Assembly (NCBI GenBank): GCA_961205875.1
Contig: OY540816.1
Span: 6,148,701 to 6,212,700, forward strand
Reading direction: 5' to 3'
Length of the DNA stretch: 64,000 nucleotides
From: Sialis fuliginosa
Taxonomy: Eukaryota; Arthropoda; Insecta; Megaloptera; Sialidae
The notes under the pieces are model-generated. The model saw only the letters and a list, made by a program, of their open reading frames with translations. It made no database searches and was not told the DNA's origin. Shown here piece after piece: positions 47,006 through 59,640 of the stretch (position 1 is its first letter; the number at the start of each line of letters is the position of its first letter). A program made the translations under genes and the position numbers.

Positions 47006-48239
47006 CATCTAATGCAAAAGATTTCAGAAGTATAGAGGTACATTTAGAAAAAACACTAAACGAACAATATTGCGTATGTGTACATTGTTCAAATTTAATT
47101 AAGTATTTTGTCCTTGATTACGACAATCTCTACGAACCTTAATCTCTTGTGGCAAAGCTTCTCGTTTAAAACGTGAACTCAATCTCCTTTACATCAATTA
47201 CTTATTTCAACATGATAGTTGAGAATGTTGAAATGCCAAATTAGAAAATTGACAGCAGTTCGGAAACCAAGTTCATATATTAATTTTAACAACAGCCATG
47301 AAAACCTATAGAAAAAATTACTTTTATAATAATAATAATATAATGCCGACTTTTAAATATATGTTTATATTGTATTTTATGTACCTACATGATTACATGA
47401 TATTAGAAATAATTTGGTTTTTCTGCTTGCCATCTATCAATGTCTCATATAAATATATTGATATTTTCAATTAACATTTATCATAATTTTAATACTTGTA
47501 AATTATTTAATATTTGTGAACTATTTAACAGAGCTTTACAAAACATTTTGAAGATGCACATTGACATTTTAGTTGAATGATGTACATAGATAAGTAAATA
47601 TAACAGATTTACAAATTCAAACAACAATTAAAAAAGTATCATTTAAAATTACGACAATGTTATTTTCAAATTATATAAATTCTTGTGATATTTATGATTA
47701 CATATTAATTTAATAAAATACCTATGTAGGTAAAAATATTGATATATCAATAACTTTAAGTTTTAAATTTTAATGTATTAATACCTATGTTATGCCGAAT
47801 GTGTCATCCGAATGCTGTGATTGTTTGTCTTCAATTTTTTTGACATACATATTTATGTACGAAAATTTTAATTATTCATTACTTTGAGTTGTCTATATTT
47901 TTTCATTCGTTATGTTCTTTATATTTCTTTTTTGTTATATTTTATTGTTCATATATTAAACACATTCAATTCAAAATTTTAAATGGCCACTGACATTTAA
48001 AATTTTTTAAAATAATCAACAAAATATAATGTATCCATAGTTACGACATTTGCAATTAATTTAGTAAATGCGCATTATATGTAAACGTATTTTGTTTATT
48101 TTCTCCTCTTTAACATATCTTTTTCAAAAATCAGACACGGGTTCATGGTTGTCAATTAACCAAAGTATTTGAAAAAAATTAAAAAAATCTAATATCGGTT
48201 TTCGTTTTGATAGTTTTTTACATCAAAACTTTTTTTTCC
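47006..48239. other. AT-rich DNA, nothing recognised
   Basis: No frame, terminal repeat or tandem array visible. Confidence 0.5.
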
Positions 48240-48945
48240 TTTTTTTTTCTTTTTTTTTAAATCTGAAATTTGAACCTTACATTATATCGCCCAAGGAATA
48301 TAAAAAAAATAATAAAAAAATTCTAACTTTTTTTTTGAAAAATTGGGGGCCCCTTGTTACCCCATTTATAAACTTTTTCAAAAAAGGCCCACTAGTTGTT
48401 ATTTTTTACCCCCAAGGAATGTATATACCAAATTTCAAGTTTCTCCGATGAGTGGAAATGGTCAAAAAAATGATTGTGAGTCAGTCAGTCAGGGCACTTC
48501 GTTATATATAGTAGATGACTGCTTTTATGTTACAAAGAACATTAAAAATATTTGGGTTTTGTTTACGTGGACTTATGACCTGCAAAACATTAATCCTTAT
48601 CGAAATAAATGATTTCATCGTCATAAGTACTTAATATAGATATAATTTGCCCTTTACAGAATCCAATTTGGTCTTTTGGTTTAGGAAATAACGTGAAATA
48701 TACATACAATAACATATTATTCGCGGCAATTCGTGCACACTATGATGATGTGTCACGGAGAGAGGGAAAATTCTTCGCTCGGCCGGCAGTTGTTTATTTT
48801 GTTTTCAATTATTAACTTTTAAATTCAAACAGAAAAAAAATTATTTGTAATTTTTGTTCTTATTTGTTTTTTTTAGGTACGTTATGTTTTGATTAGTTAT
48901 TATAAAGATTATAATTAATCGTATTTTTAATTCCGGACCCAGCTA
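48240..48945 (+). mobile_element. Repeat fragments including 3' part of repeat D
   Basis: At 48340-48520 the phrases GGGGGCCCCTTGTTACCCC, TATACCAAATTTCAAGTTTC and the GTCAGTCAGTCAGGGCACTT tail belong to a common insect repeat end. From 48720, GTTTATTTTGTTTTCAATTA through GGACCCAGCTAGTTA matches the end of repeat D. Confidence 0.5.
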
Positions 48946-50088
48946 GTTATTAATTAAAAGCAAAATTATCGATTATGTTATGATTATTTGTTCTATCTTC
49001 ATTGTTTTTTGTATATAGTTACAAATAAAAAAAAAATTATATTTGTTTATATCATTTTTGTAAATTATAAAAATTAAATATTTCTGCGATAAAATTAAGA
49101 AACTTTTATTTATTAGCTGTTATAGCGTATACACATTGCTATTATTTTATTATAAGGTCATGGAGGCAAATAAGGCCCACCTTAATTAAAAATGCTATAT
49201 TTCGGCTAATAAGTTATTTATATTAAAAATGCTCTGTTAATAGTAATCTTTGGTTTATTATTAATCTAAAGAAGTATGAAAACCAACTTTTCTTAAATGA
49301 TTTGTTTTTTTTTTAGGTACTAGTCTAACTATAAGTCGTCTTTAAGACATAAGAATAATAAAAAAAATATAACATGCGAATGAAAAAATAACTTCTTTGT
49401 ACACACCAGACTCTCTTCCTTGCTTAAAATTAATAAGGGCTGTAGAGAAATAATAGGTACTTTATAGAGCTTAAAAATCCCTCAGTTTGACTCTGTATAC
49501 ACACGCAAATAAACACAAGCTGTGAATGACGTGTGATCTCAACCTTGAACTGGAAAAATCATTTTGTCGTTAGCACACGGGTGTATGATTTGAACTAGTT
49601 CCGGGTTCATAATTTGTGCCACTAATTCTTCTGCCGAGTGTAAATTTTAACAGTTGCTAACGACGTTTGATTTAACAGAACTTGTCGCTTGTGGTAATAA
49701 AATTATAATTGATTGAGTGGTGCAAATCTGATTTGTTTAAAATACAGAGGTGTATTAAGGCGTATTGTATTTAACTTCTGTAGGTTATTCTTTGGTGGTT
49801 GGTTTCTTATATTTGCTTAAGAGATATTAACTAGAAATTATCACTTACATTTTCTGTTTTAGAGAACTTTCGCGAAGGATGTTAACAGACATGTTGAATA
49901 TTTTGTGAATTTTTGTCTTTTGTTTTCTAAATCCGCTTTTTAACTATTTTTGTTATTTTCGGAGAAAATTTGATAAGGAAATATATATAATGCTTTAAAA
50001 TATAGAAAACTGGATGACAAATTGGTAATATGAGGAATATTATACAATTGCGCCGCAATTTTTATAAACAAGTAAAGTAAAATATATA
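48946..50088. other. No gene seen; 49.5-49.75 kb may be single-copy
   Basis: Bases 49500-49750 (GTGAATGACGTGTGATCTCA, CTTCTGCCGAGTG) have balanced composition and no copy in the window. Confidence 0.45.
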
Positions 50089-50798
50089 TTTTTAAATAAT
50101 TTTTAAATATCATTTTTTTTTATATTTTATTTATATAACCTACTACTATGAATATAAATGTAATACGTAAAAAAGATATGTACTTAGGACGGTTACAACA
50201 GTTTTTGCCATTTGTATATAAATATAATCTAATGTCAAAAACAAATACACATTCGTAGAATGTCAACTAATTTGACAATTTGAATTTACTTGCATTTGTT
50301 TCCAAGGCAACATGAATTAATCACGTATTAATTAGTATTTAAAATTCAAAATTTGAGGGTGTTTTTCACCCCTTAAATGACTATTTAGGCACATACAAAT
50401 AATAAATGTCCCTTAGGATCAATTGAATTACAAATGTACCAAGTCTTATCAAAATTAGTGAGATAATACTCGCAACGTTCACTTTTTAGACGAAAAAAGT
50501 TACAAAATTTCGAATATTTCCAAAACCCCTAATCCGATTAGCACCAAAATCAATAGGTCTGGAGTACTCACTGAGACAAACATTTCCCTTAAAAATAATT
50601 CAGATCGGTGCATTTATACGGTAGTTATCGTGAACGAAAAAAAATTTTACATCCAGACATACAGACACACGCACAGCCGCCATGCGGAAATTAACTCTTC
50701 TTTAAGTTTTTAAGTTAGTACAATCAGAATCTGTCTTATCTCGGACACGACTTTTCGATGGTATTACAATACTTCTATTTCTTTCAGAACATGGAAGT
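50089..50798 (-). mobile_element. Family C dispersed element, left half of an inverted pair
   Basis: It is the reverse of 51196-51946: TTTAAATAATTTTTAAATAT at the left and AGAACATGGAAGT at the right. It carries the ACACACGCACAGCCGCCATGCGGAAATTAAC stretch of the family. Confidence 0.75.
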
Positions 50799-51195
50799 AA
50801 ATAAATTGCAAGTTTTTTTTTACTTTGCTGTATATGATAATATTTTATGATACCTCTTGACTTGAGCATTTTACTCCAAATGAACCGAACGATCTGAACT
50901 GAACAAAAGATCGTTAAGTTCACCAAGTTCGTTGTGATTGTCCCCTTCCCACAATTGTCCTCAGTTTAAAAATGGATTTGAGTGTGGCAACAGTTGCTTT
51001 CTTTAAAGTATTATATACATTGACAAGAAATAAAAGAAATACAAAAAAAGTTTGGTATCAGAAATTGTTTCCCTATGCAATATTTTTAATTTTTTTTAAA
51101 TGTTGATAAAATAGAACTTCTATTAAGTATTTAATTGGATAATTATGATTTAACTCTAGAATTTTTTTTAAAGAACTTTCATTTTACTGTATTTT

Positions 51196-51946
51196 ACTTC
51201 CATGTTCTGAAAGAAATGGAAGTATTGTAATACCATCGAAAAATCGTGTCCGAGAAAATGACAAATTCTGATTGTACTAACTTCAAAACTTAAATAACAG
51301 TTAATTTCCGCATGGCGGCTGTGCTTTTGTCTGTGTGTCTGTGTGTCCGTGTGTCTGTGTGTCTGTGTGTTCTTTCGTTCACGATAACTACTGTAAAAAT
51401 GCACCGATCTGAATTATTTTTGAGGAAAATATTTGTATCAGTGAGTACTCCAGACCTATTGATTTTGGTGCTAATCGGATTAGGGGTTTTGGAAATATTC
51501 GAAATTTTGTAACTTTTTTCGTCTAAAAAGTGAATATTGCGAGTATTATCTCACTAATTTTGATAAGATTCGGTACATTTGCAGTTCAATTGAATCTAAG
51601 GGACAATTATTATTTGTACGTGCCTAAACAGCCATTAAAGGGGTGAAAAACACACTTCAAATTTGAATTTTAAATACTAATATGTCATTAATTCATGTTT
51701 CCTTGGAAACAAATGCAACTAAATTCAAATTATCAAATTAGTTTTCTATGAATGTGAATTATGTTTTTGACATTAGAAAACTAATATTTATATACAAATG
51801 GCAAAAAGAACTGTAACCGTTGTAAGTAAATATGTTTTTTTAATGTATTACGATATGTATATTCATAGTAGTAGATTATATAAATAAAATATTTAAAAAA
51901 ATGTATATTTAAAAATTATTTAAAAAGATAGAAAGAACATGGAAGT
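51196..51946 (+). mobile_element. Family C dispersed element, right half of an inverted pair
   Basis: It starts ACTTCCATGTTCTGAAAGAA, a small hairpin (ACTTCCAT with ATGGAAGT). It contains a (GTGTCT)n microsatellite and ends GAACATGGAAGT, the inverse of its start. AATCCGATTAGGGG-like text lies in the middle. Confidence 0.78.
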
Positions 51947-51965
51947 CATGTATGGTTTTCCATAC

Positions 51966-53084
51966 CGATATTTTGTTTAATATTTATTTTATTGTAAGTA
52001 CTACTGAAAAAAACATACTGAATGTACCTATAGAAAAATGTTAAAAAAAAATTAATTTTTAATTTTCTGGTGGATATCAAAAAATTCTACTTTATTAACA
52101 ATTATTACCACAAAGTCTTGGTATTAAGATTAATTACCAATGGGAATATTTATCCACATTAAAAAAAATACTATACAATTTTCTCTGTGTAGCTGCACTT
52201 TGCCTAGTTCTGTAAAATATGTAAATGTATTTTATATAATGTATATAAAACACATTTACATACCATATACTATTTAAATGTACATATTTGTCTTATACAT
52301 ATATTTTACCATTAAATGCGGAAACCACAAATGACGCATTCACCTAATTTTAAACTGAATTTAGAACTATATGAAATAATCATTAATGTAGTTGCGCTTC
52401 CTACGTAACATTTCCGGGTAAAACAATATACTATCTACTTCCTTCGCTGACATTTCGTGTGTCTGAAACTAGGTCGCAGGCTTAACTCTCATTAAAGGGT
52501 ACACTTTAACATAAGTACATTTGCTGACGCAACGTCTTAATTATGTCGTGATGGAAAAAAGTAATTGGTTTACTAGACGCGATGCAATTTTGACCTAATT
52601 TCTAACGTAATGGGCACATAACTTCAACAGATGTTGATGTTCGTATGCCACATTTAAAATATTCTTTTTTTTTCTATAAAGTTATGCAAGTATGTTTACT
52701 ATTCTTATTTTTACTGAAAACGGTTTATGCTTCTAACTTTTCTGTTTATTTTCTTTCTTTTACATACAGCAAATAAGGAATAAATTATTATACAAATACG
52801 AATGGCATTATATTTTATATTTATGGCTATGGAATTACTAATAACAAAAAAAGTAGGTATATTAAATATAGCGCGTTTAGTATTTGAAATATGTATATGT
52901 CAGAATATTATACTAAAATAAATAAATATAATAAGTTATGGTAACACTTCTTTATGATTCTGGATTTTATACATGAATTTTATAAGAAAACAACATAATA
53001 CCATATGTTACAATTTATAAAGTAGATAAAATTGAAACAGATGAAAAGAAATAATTTTGAGTTTACCTGATATTACATACATAC
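51966..53084. other. No gene seen
   Basis: Bases 52380-52560 are relatively complex (TTCCGGGTAAAAC, CTAGGTCGCAGGC) without a frame; the rest is AT-rich. Confidence 0.45.
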
Positions 53085-53092
53085 GTGTAGGT

Positions 53093-53470
53093 CAGTAGCG
53101 TAGTAAGAAAAATTTTCGGGGGGGGTGGGGATAAGTTTGGGGCTCCCAAAATATACGAAATTATTATTATAATTTTTAATCAAAATAACCTTTTTTTTTT
53201 GATCACATAATTAACTATATTTAGTCTAAAAACTAAAAAAAAAATATTATTATAATTAATTAATAAGTACTTCTTACTGAAGACCTTTTTTTTAGTCATA
53301 GGTCATAGGATTGAGTACAGTTAACTATATGATCAGAAAAAAAAAGTCATTCAATTTAAAATTATAATCATAATTTCGGATATTTTAAGAACATTGAATA
53401 TTTCGGGGGGGGGGGGGGGGGGGGGGGGGGTTCGACCCCAACCCTCCCCCCCCCCGTTCCTACCCCACTG
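53093..53470. mobile_element. hAT-type MITE with long G and C runs
   Basis: The ends are CAGTAGCGTAGTAAG and TTCCTACCCCACTG, related to the 41.3-kb MITE. The flanking octamers GTGTAGGT and ATGTCGGT agree at six of eight positions, a diverged duplication. An uninterrupted run of 26 G (53405-53430) and a run of 10 C lie near the right end. Confidence 0.65.
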
Positions 53471-53478
53471 ATGTCGGT

Positions 53479-54538
53479 ACATAGTTTTTATATAATGATA
53501 AGTAAGGAACTGGCAACAATCTTGGCAAGGACCCCAGTAATGGCAAATTTTTAATTAAATGTACTGAATTAGAAATATGTGTTGATATTTGATTACTACT
53601 ATTTCTGAATATTAATTTATATACATTTAACTGTCTTACAACGTGATTTGATGACAATCGGCCAATAGGTGTCAAAATTGTGGACATTTAAACTAATTAT
53701 TAGTATAATTTATTTATTAATTATTATATTATCATAGCAATTGCTTTACATTGTTTCAAATTTGATGATTCTTTCTTTTATATATTTTGTGTCGTAGTAT
53801 ATCATTTTGTAATCATTTAATGGTTTTATCTTTATTATTACTGGAGAAAAAAACATGAACAAAATAAAAGGCTATAATTAAAAAAAGCTATATTTACGGA
53901 CTTTGGTAATTAAATTGATTAAAAAAACAACAAAAACTTGCTCTTATAGCGGCCATAACTGGTGCCAGTACCTTATGTACATTGTTAAAATTGATACATT
54001 ATTGTATACATAGTTTTTACAAGTTTCATTTTTTATATAAGGTATTATTTCACTGTAGAGGAAGTAAACTTTTCTACATGTTTAAGATCATTTTATTTTC
54101 ATCTGTAAAAGTTTTTTATATACTGCCGACGAAATTGTGAGCATGAAGAAAAATCCCGGAAAAGTTTACTATTTTATTTTACTTTTTATCTACATGTGGT
54201 ATATGAGAATATATGGTAATGTTTCAAAAACATTTTTACAATCAAGCGCCGCCACGTACGACACATTCGTAATGTTTATGAAGATATTTATTCCAACGCT
54301 CTGTAATTGAAAACGAACATTTATAAAAACTTTTATTCACTAGTGCAGTGTTACCCAGAGCTTGGTCTCGTATCCCTGGTGGATTTGATGAGGTACGTGA
54401 TTAAAATATTCATTTACTTCTTTATCATTGTTATTTTTTAACGACAAAAAATAATTAACCAAATTCAACATAATAATACCTTGGTAATTTTTAAGATGAA
54501 AGAAGAAATAAAATATTTTCATCAAACATTAGGTTACA
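53479..54538. other. No gene seen
   Basis: AT-rich; no frame or repeat of note. Confidence 0.5.
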
Positions 54539-55366
54539 TAGTACGTCTGGTTCGTGGCAAATAAAGCCAAAACGCTGCACTTTTTGATTGGGGTATGCCA
54601 CTTTCTGTGGTCATATATAAGGTCAAATGAAAGATTTTCAGATAGGGAGCCACTTTAAAATCCGTGTAGAACACTGTTATATCGGCTATTAAAGATGGCC
54701 CCCACGGTTTTTATTAAATTGGCTGTATCTCAGCTCCTAATCATCCGATTTCAATTTTCTTTTGTTTATTTTAAAGTTCTTATTAAAAAAAATAGTTTTT
54801 ATCATTATTCATTTTTCTCTAAATCTTTAGGGTTCCCACAATTTTCCGAAATCTGAAGATTTCACTTTTCTTACAAACTTAATTGTTATATAACTTGTTT
54901 ATTGTGCCCAATAAATTTTTTTTACTTCATATAAAAAAGAAAGATATTTTTTTCTGCGTTCCATTGATAACTAGATAATACTGTTTTAATTAACAACTTC
55001 TTTGGAAATAGCGTGTTAAACTAAGAAAAATAGATTATTTTTGGATCATTCCAAGTCAAGTTTACCTGTATTGGTTTCTCGGATTCGAGATTTTGATGGA
55101 AATGTCCATTTATACCTTCCCTGAATCAATTCTGACTATTTTTATCATCATGTCTGTCTGTCTGTCTGTGTGTGTATCGTTTGTCTGTAAACGCTGGAAA
55201 TCAAAAATGGCAGTACATAGAGGGGTAAAATTTTATATTAAGGATTAATTTGTTTTAAAAAAGAAAACCAGATGTTTTTAAAACCGGAAACGGATATTTA
55301 CTCTTGTAATTTTTGTAATTATTCGAAATATTTTTGAAACGGTTTGTGTTGGAAGAAAATGTTTAA

Positions 55367-57072
55367 GGGTCAATCCATATGAAATGGTCCAAAATTAAAT
55401 TAAATAGTTGCTTGGCCATTCTAAAAAAAATTGATTTTTTGTGTGTAATTACCCTAACATGTTGGTAGTTCGAAACGACCATTATTTTAATTTTATTGTT
55501 TTTTGTTTTCGCGTGACGGCCATATTTGTTCTACAGGTTGCAGCATTTTTTGTACTTTAAAGGGTTTGCGGAAACTAAAATATCTCAGCTTCTATCAAAC
55601 CTTTCAACATCGGAGTAAAAGCAAATTATTCAGTATAAAACGGGCTACAAGATTATTTCTAGACATTTTCACCTAAATGTTATCCTAAAGGGTGAAATTT
55701 CAGCCTTAATTCTTAGTTCCATTTTTGAAAAAATCCCATTTTCAAGGGGATGTTTTTGCAAGAAGGGGAAAAGTTAACAAGTCAAATTATTTTTTACAAA
55801 TAGGTGGATACTAGTTGTATTCACACACCAAAGTTCAACTCTGAGACTTGCCCCCCTTTATTTCAAAAAATTCTCAAAATTTGAAAATTTGAGAAAATGG
55901 CACTTTTCAAAGCTAAATAACTCTGGTGGGGGACCAGATAAAAATCTGAAATTTTAGCCCATAATAGTACTACATAATGGTATTATGTACCAAAAATTTT
56001 GAGATTGAGATTTGACTACAAGCAGTGGTATTGCAACCACAATATTCAATAGGAGTTCATATGTTAATACAGTGTCAACATTAATATAATATCTATTACT
56101 ATCTTTTTTCTTCTTGGAAATAGAAGAATGCTTGAATGAAGAAAAAAATTGTATTTTTTCTGAATGTTTTTAAAATCTTATTTTTTATTTTCTGTCACTT
56201 CCGGTTGAACCGGAAATGATATCAACTTTTGTTTTTCAAAGGTGACACCCTATATATATTTTATTTTTAGATAGAAAATTAAGTCAGCTTTAAAAATTTA
56301 TAACACATATAATAACTTAAAGTAACACATAACAAAGATATAACATGTTTTAATTATTATTGAAACAAAATCACAACATGTATACGCTCATTGAAACATG
56401 CATTTTTGTGGTTGCAATACCACTGCTTGTAGTCAAATCTCAATCTCAAAATTTTTGGTACATAATACCATTATGTAGTACTATTATGGGCTAAAATTTC
56501 AGATTTTTATCTGGTCCCCCACCGGAGTTATTTAACTTTGAAAAGTGCCATTTTCTCAAATTTTCAAATTTTGAGAATTTTTTAAAATAAAGGGGGGCAA
56601 GTCTCAGAGTTGAACTTTGGTGTGTGAATACAACTAGTACCTACCTATTTGTAAAAAATAATTTGACTTGTTAACTTTTCCCCTTCTTGCAAAAACATCC
56701 CCTTGAAAATGGGATTTTTTCAAAAATATAACTAAGAATTAAGGCTGAAATTTCACCCTTTAGGATAACATTTAGGTGAAAATGTCTAGAAATAATCTTG
56801 TAGCCTGTTTTATACTGAATAATTTGCTTTTACTCCGATGTTGAAAGGTTTGATAGAAGCTGAAATATTTTAGTTTCCGCAAACCCTTTAAAGTACAAAA
56901 AATGCTGCGACCTGTAGAACAAATATGGCCGTCACGCGAAAACAAAAAACAATAAAATTAAAATAATGGTCGTTTCGAACTACCAATATGTTAGGGTAAT
57001 TACACACAAGAAATCAATTTTTTTTAGAATGATCGAGCAACCAGTACTGGACCAGTTCATATGGATTGACCC
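55367..57072. mobile_element. TTAA-flanked inverted-repeat element inside the 54.5-58.4 kb nest
   Basis: TTAA lies directly outside both ends (55363-55366 and 57073-57076). Arms of about 680 bases are inverted copies starting GGGTCAATCCATATG and ending CATATGGATTGACCC. The loop (about 56052-56400) contains CTTCCGGTTGAACCGGAA. Arm identity is high. TTAA suggests a piggyBac-type mover; no frame is visible. Confidence 0.8.
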
Positions 57073-57216
57073 TTAAATAATAATTTACTTATAATATTAT
57101 TATTTATAATTTATGTTATGTTCAATTCCTCTCAAAAAAAGTTTTTGAGGTTATAATCGTTTTTTTTCAATTATATTCGAAATGGTTTAAAGCAGAAATA
57201 AATTATTGAAATAAAA

Positions 57217-57720
57217 GTTGTAGAGTACGTTATTTTCTATAGTTTATGTTCCATTAATTTTTTTGTATCTCTTACCAATTAAAAAAAAATCTTTTTTATT
57301 TAATTTTTTATTATTTTCCATTTTTTTTTAACAAGTTCATGACAGAATGAAATGTTTATAACAAAAATGTAGAGAACGTTAATATCTGTAGTTTATGTTC
57401 TATTAATTTTTTTGTATCTCTTACCAATTAAAAAAAATCTTTTTTATTTAATTTTTTATTTTTTTCCATTTTTTTTTGAACAAGTTCATGACAAAATGAA
57501 ATGTTAATAACAAAAAATGTAGAGAACGTTATTTTCTATAGTTTATGTTCCATTAATTTTTTTGTATCTCTTACCAATTAGAAAAAAATCTTTTTTTATT
57601 TAATTTTTTATTTTTTTCCATTTTTTTTAACAAGTTCATGACAGAATGAAATGTTTATAACAAAAAATGTAGAGAACGTTATTATCTATAGTTTATGTTC
57701 TATTAATTTTTTTATATCTG
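57217..57720 (+). repeat. About 150-bp tandem repeat, 3.3 units
   Basis: TTTATGTTC(C/T)ATTAATTTTTTT recurs at 57243, 57392, 57542 and 57692 (periods 149, 150 and 150). AACAAGTTCATGACAGAATG occurs once per unit. The array is part of the family B copy. Confidence 0.9.
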
Positions 57721-58444
57721 TCATCAGTAATCCAAAATTATTTGTTTTATATTAGTAGATACACGTACATTTTTTTATTGTATAAGAAAGTTAAGTGACA
57801 TCCATGACAGATATTTCAATTTTTTAGCTATACCATATGAGAAAATTGATCCCAACATAAAATTTCATATGATAAAAGGTAAACTTGATATGGAATAATC
57901 CAAAAATAGTCTATTTTTCTTAGTTTAACACACTTTTTCCAAAGAAGTTGTTAATTAAAACAGTATTATCTTGTTATCAATGGAACGCAGAAAAAAATGT
58001 CTTTCTTTTTTATATGATGTAAAAAAATGATATTGGTCACAATAAAAAAGTTATATAAAAATTAAGTTCGTAAAAAAAGTAACATTTTCAGATTTTCGAA
58101 AATTGTGGGGAACCCTTAAGATTTAGAGAAAAATGAATAATAACAAAAAATAATCTACTCAATAAGAACTTTAAAACAAACAAAAGAAAAATTAAATCAG
58201 ATGACTAGGAGCTGAGATACAGCCAATTTAATAAAAACGGTGGGGGCCATCTTTAATAGCCGATATAATGGTGTTCTACACGGATTTTAAAGTGGCTCCC
58301 TATCTGAAAATTATTCTTTTGACCTTATCTATGAGCACAGAAAGTGTCATACCCCAATCAAAAAGTGCAGGGTTTTTTTACGTACCAGACGTACTATACA
58401 CTGATAAAATCAATGTCTAAATGAATGTGTGTCCGCTGGAGGGA

Positions 58445-58459
58445 GGGGGGGGGGGGGGG
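58445..58459 (+). repeat. Poly(G) run of 15
   Basis: Uninterrupted G run just right of the 54.5-58.4 kb nest. Confidence 0.95.
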
Positions 58460-59351
58460 ATGTGAGACTTAAACATTTTTCTATTAATTATTGAAAATAT
58501 TGAAATAATAAAAATGCCATAACGTCAGATTTCTTTAAAAAAAACCATTTCTCGCAACAAACTCAGAGGTACCAAAAAGTTAGCGCGGCGAGAGACTAGT
58601 CAGTAAGTAGTTACCTTTGTATAAGTATCTTCTAAGTGTACATAAAAACCTAGACCGATCAAACTATTGTAAATGTGTTTTTTTTTTACATAGGCCTTAT
58701 TACACCTTGGGCCTTATTTGCCGCAGGTACCTTACTACATAAATGTTATAAAATAAATAGTCGTAAAATTTAAAACAATATAAAAACAAAGCATTTACAA
58801 AAGAAAATACACTTTTCTTGATAATGTGCCGAACCACAATAATCATTTGTCCACCGTTTTTAAACAAAATTTTCAATTATCATTAAATAACGCTGTTAGA
58901 TATATAAATGTATATATGTAGATTAATATCCACTAATGGCAGTAATCAAATTTCAACAAATATTTGTAATTCAGTACATTTAATTTAAAAATGAACACTG
59001 GGGTATTGTTCAAGACTGGTGCAAGTACCTTAATTAATGATAAAGATGAGCTAACTGTTAATTGAATGTTAATAATGATATTTATTATCAGAATTGTGAG
59101 TTGATACTCTAGTATACTTCTTGTGTATTTTTACTCGGTTGTGGCACAAACAAGCAGATTAATCTATGTAATATGTACTTGTATACAGCTTAACAGGCTG
59201 CTCCAACCGTACCTCTACAGGGAATATACAAATGTCACAGGCGGACACTTGAAATGTTCATACTGTAGATATATTTTCTCTTTAGTAATGCGTCAAATAA
59301 ACTAACAATACTTGTTTCTCATTTAAACCACGAGGTTTATCAGCTATAGTC
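58460..59351. other. No gene seen
   Basis: Mostly AT-rich. The short frame at 59123-59305 has two Cys-x2-Cys-like spacings but no recognised fold. Confidence 0.45.
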
Positions 59352-59438
59352 TGGAATTGTTAGGCTCCTGATGAGGACTTCTTGTGAAGTCGAAACACGT
59401 GTTTTATTGTGGTTAAGGTGTATATTTTTAGTTTAAGT
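59352..59438 (+). pseudogene. Second hammerhead-retroposon copy, cleavage site deleted
   Basis: The sequence from TGGAATTGTTAGGCTC through CTGATGA (59368-59374), the same stem II, GAAAC and the TTATTGTGGTTAAGG tail is almost identical to 38302-38404. Thirteen bases are missing after ACGTG, which removes the C17 cleavage nucleotide and the 3' strand of helix I. This copy should be unable to self-cleave. I did not find a clear TSD. Confidence 0.7.
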
Positions 59439-59640
59439 GACTAACAAAAACCACAGTTTCTCCGATTTTCCAGTAATAGGTAGTTTTGTCATCAAATTCG
59501 GAAAATACCGCACTACCAGAACACTACTCCTACTGTATTTGTATGATACTTTTTGTATATTCTTCAGAGGTACGGTCACCAATATGTATATAAACGTTTA
59601 CAGAAAGGCTACCTACTCAATTGTCTAACATTATCCTTTT

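Larger units (their letters stand above)
55076..57868 (+). mobile_element. Family B element split by the TTAA element
   Basis: The left piece (55076-55362) holds ATTTTGATGGAAATGTCCAT and the (GTCT)n stretch. The right piece (57077-57868) holds the 150-bp tandem array and GTATAAGAAAGTTAAGTG with GACAGATATTTCA. Together they match the plan of the 29.1- and 35.0-kb copies. Confidence 0.6.
54541..58394. mobile_element. 3.85-kb outer foldback, TA-flanked, holding two nested elements
   Basis: Outer arms of about 530 bases (54541-55075 and about 57868-58394) are inverted copies: TAGTACGTCTGG ends, TTTTTGATTGGGGTATG, AGATAGGGAGCCACTTTAAA, TGGCTGTATCTCAGCTCCTA and the complements. TA flanks both ends. 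The centre is occupied by a family B element, itself split by a TTAA-flanked inverted-repeat element. Confidence 0.85.
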
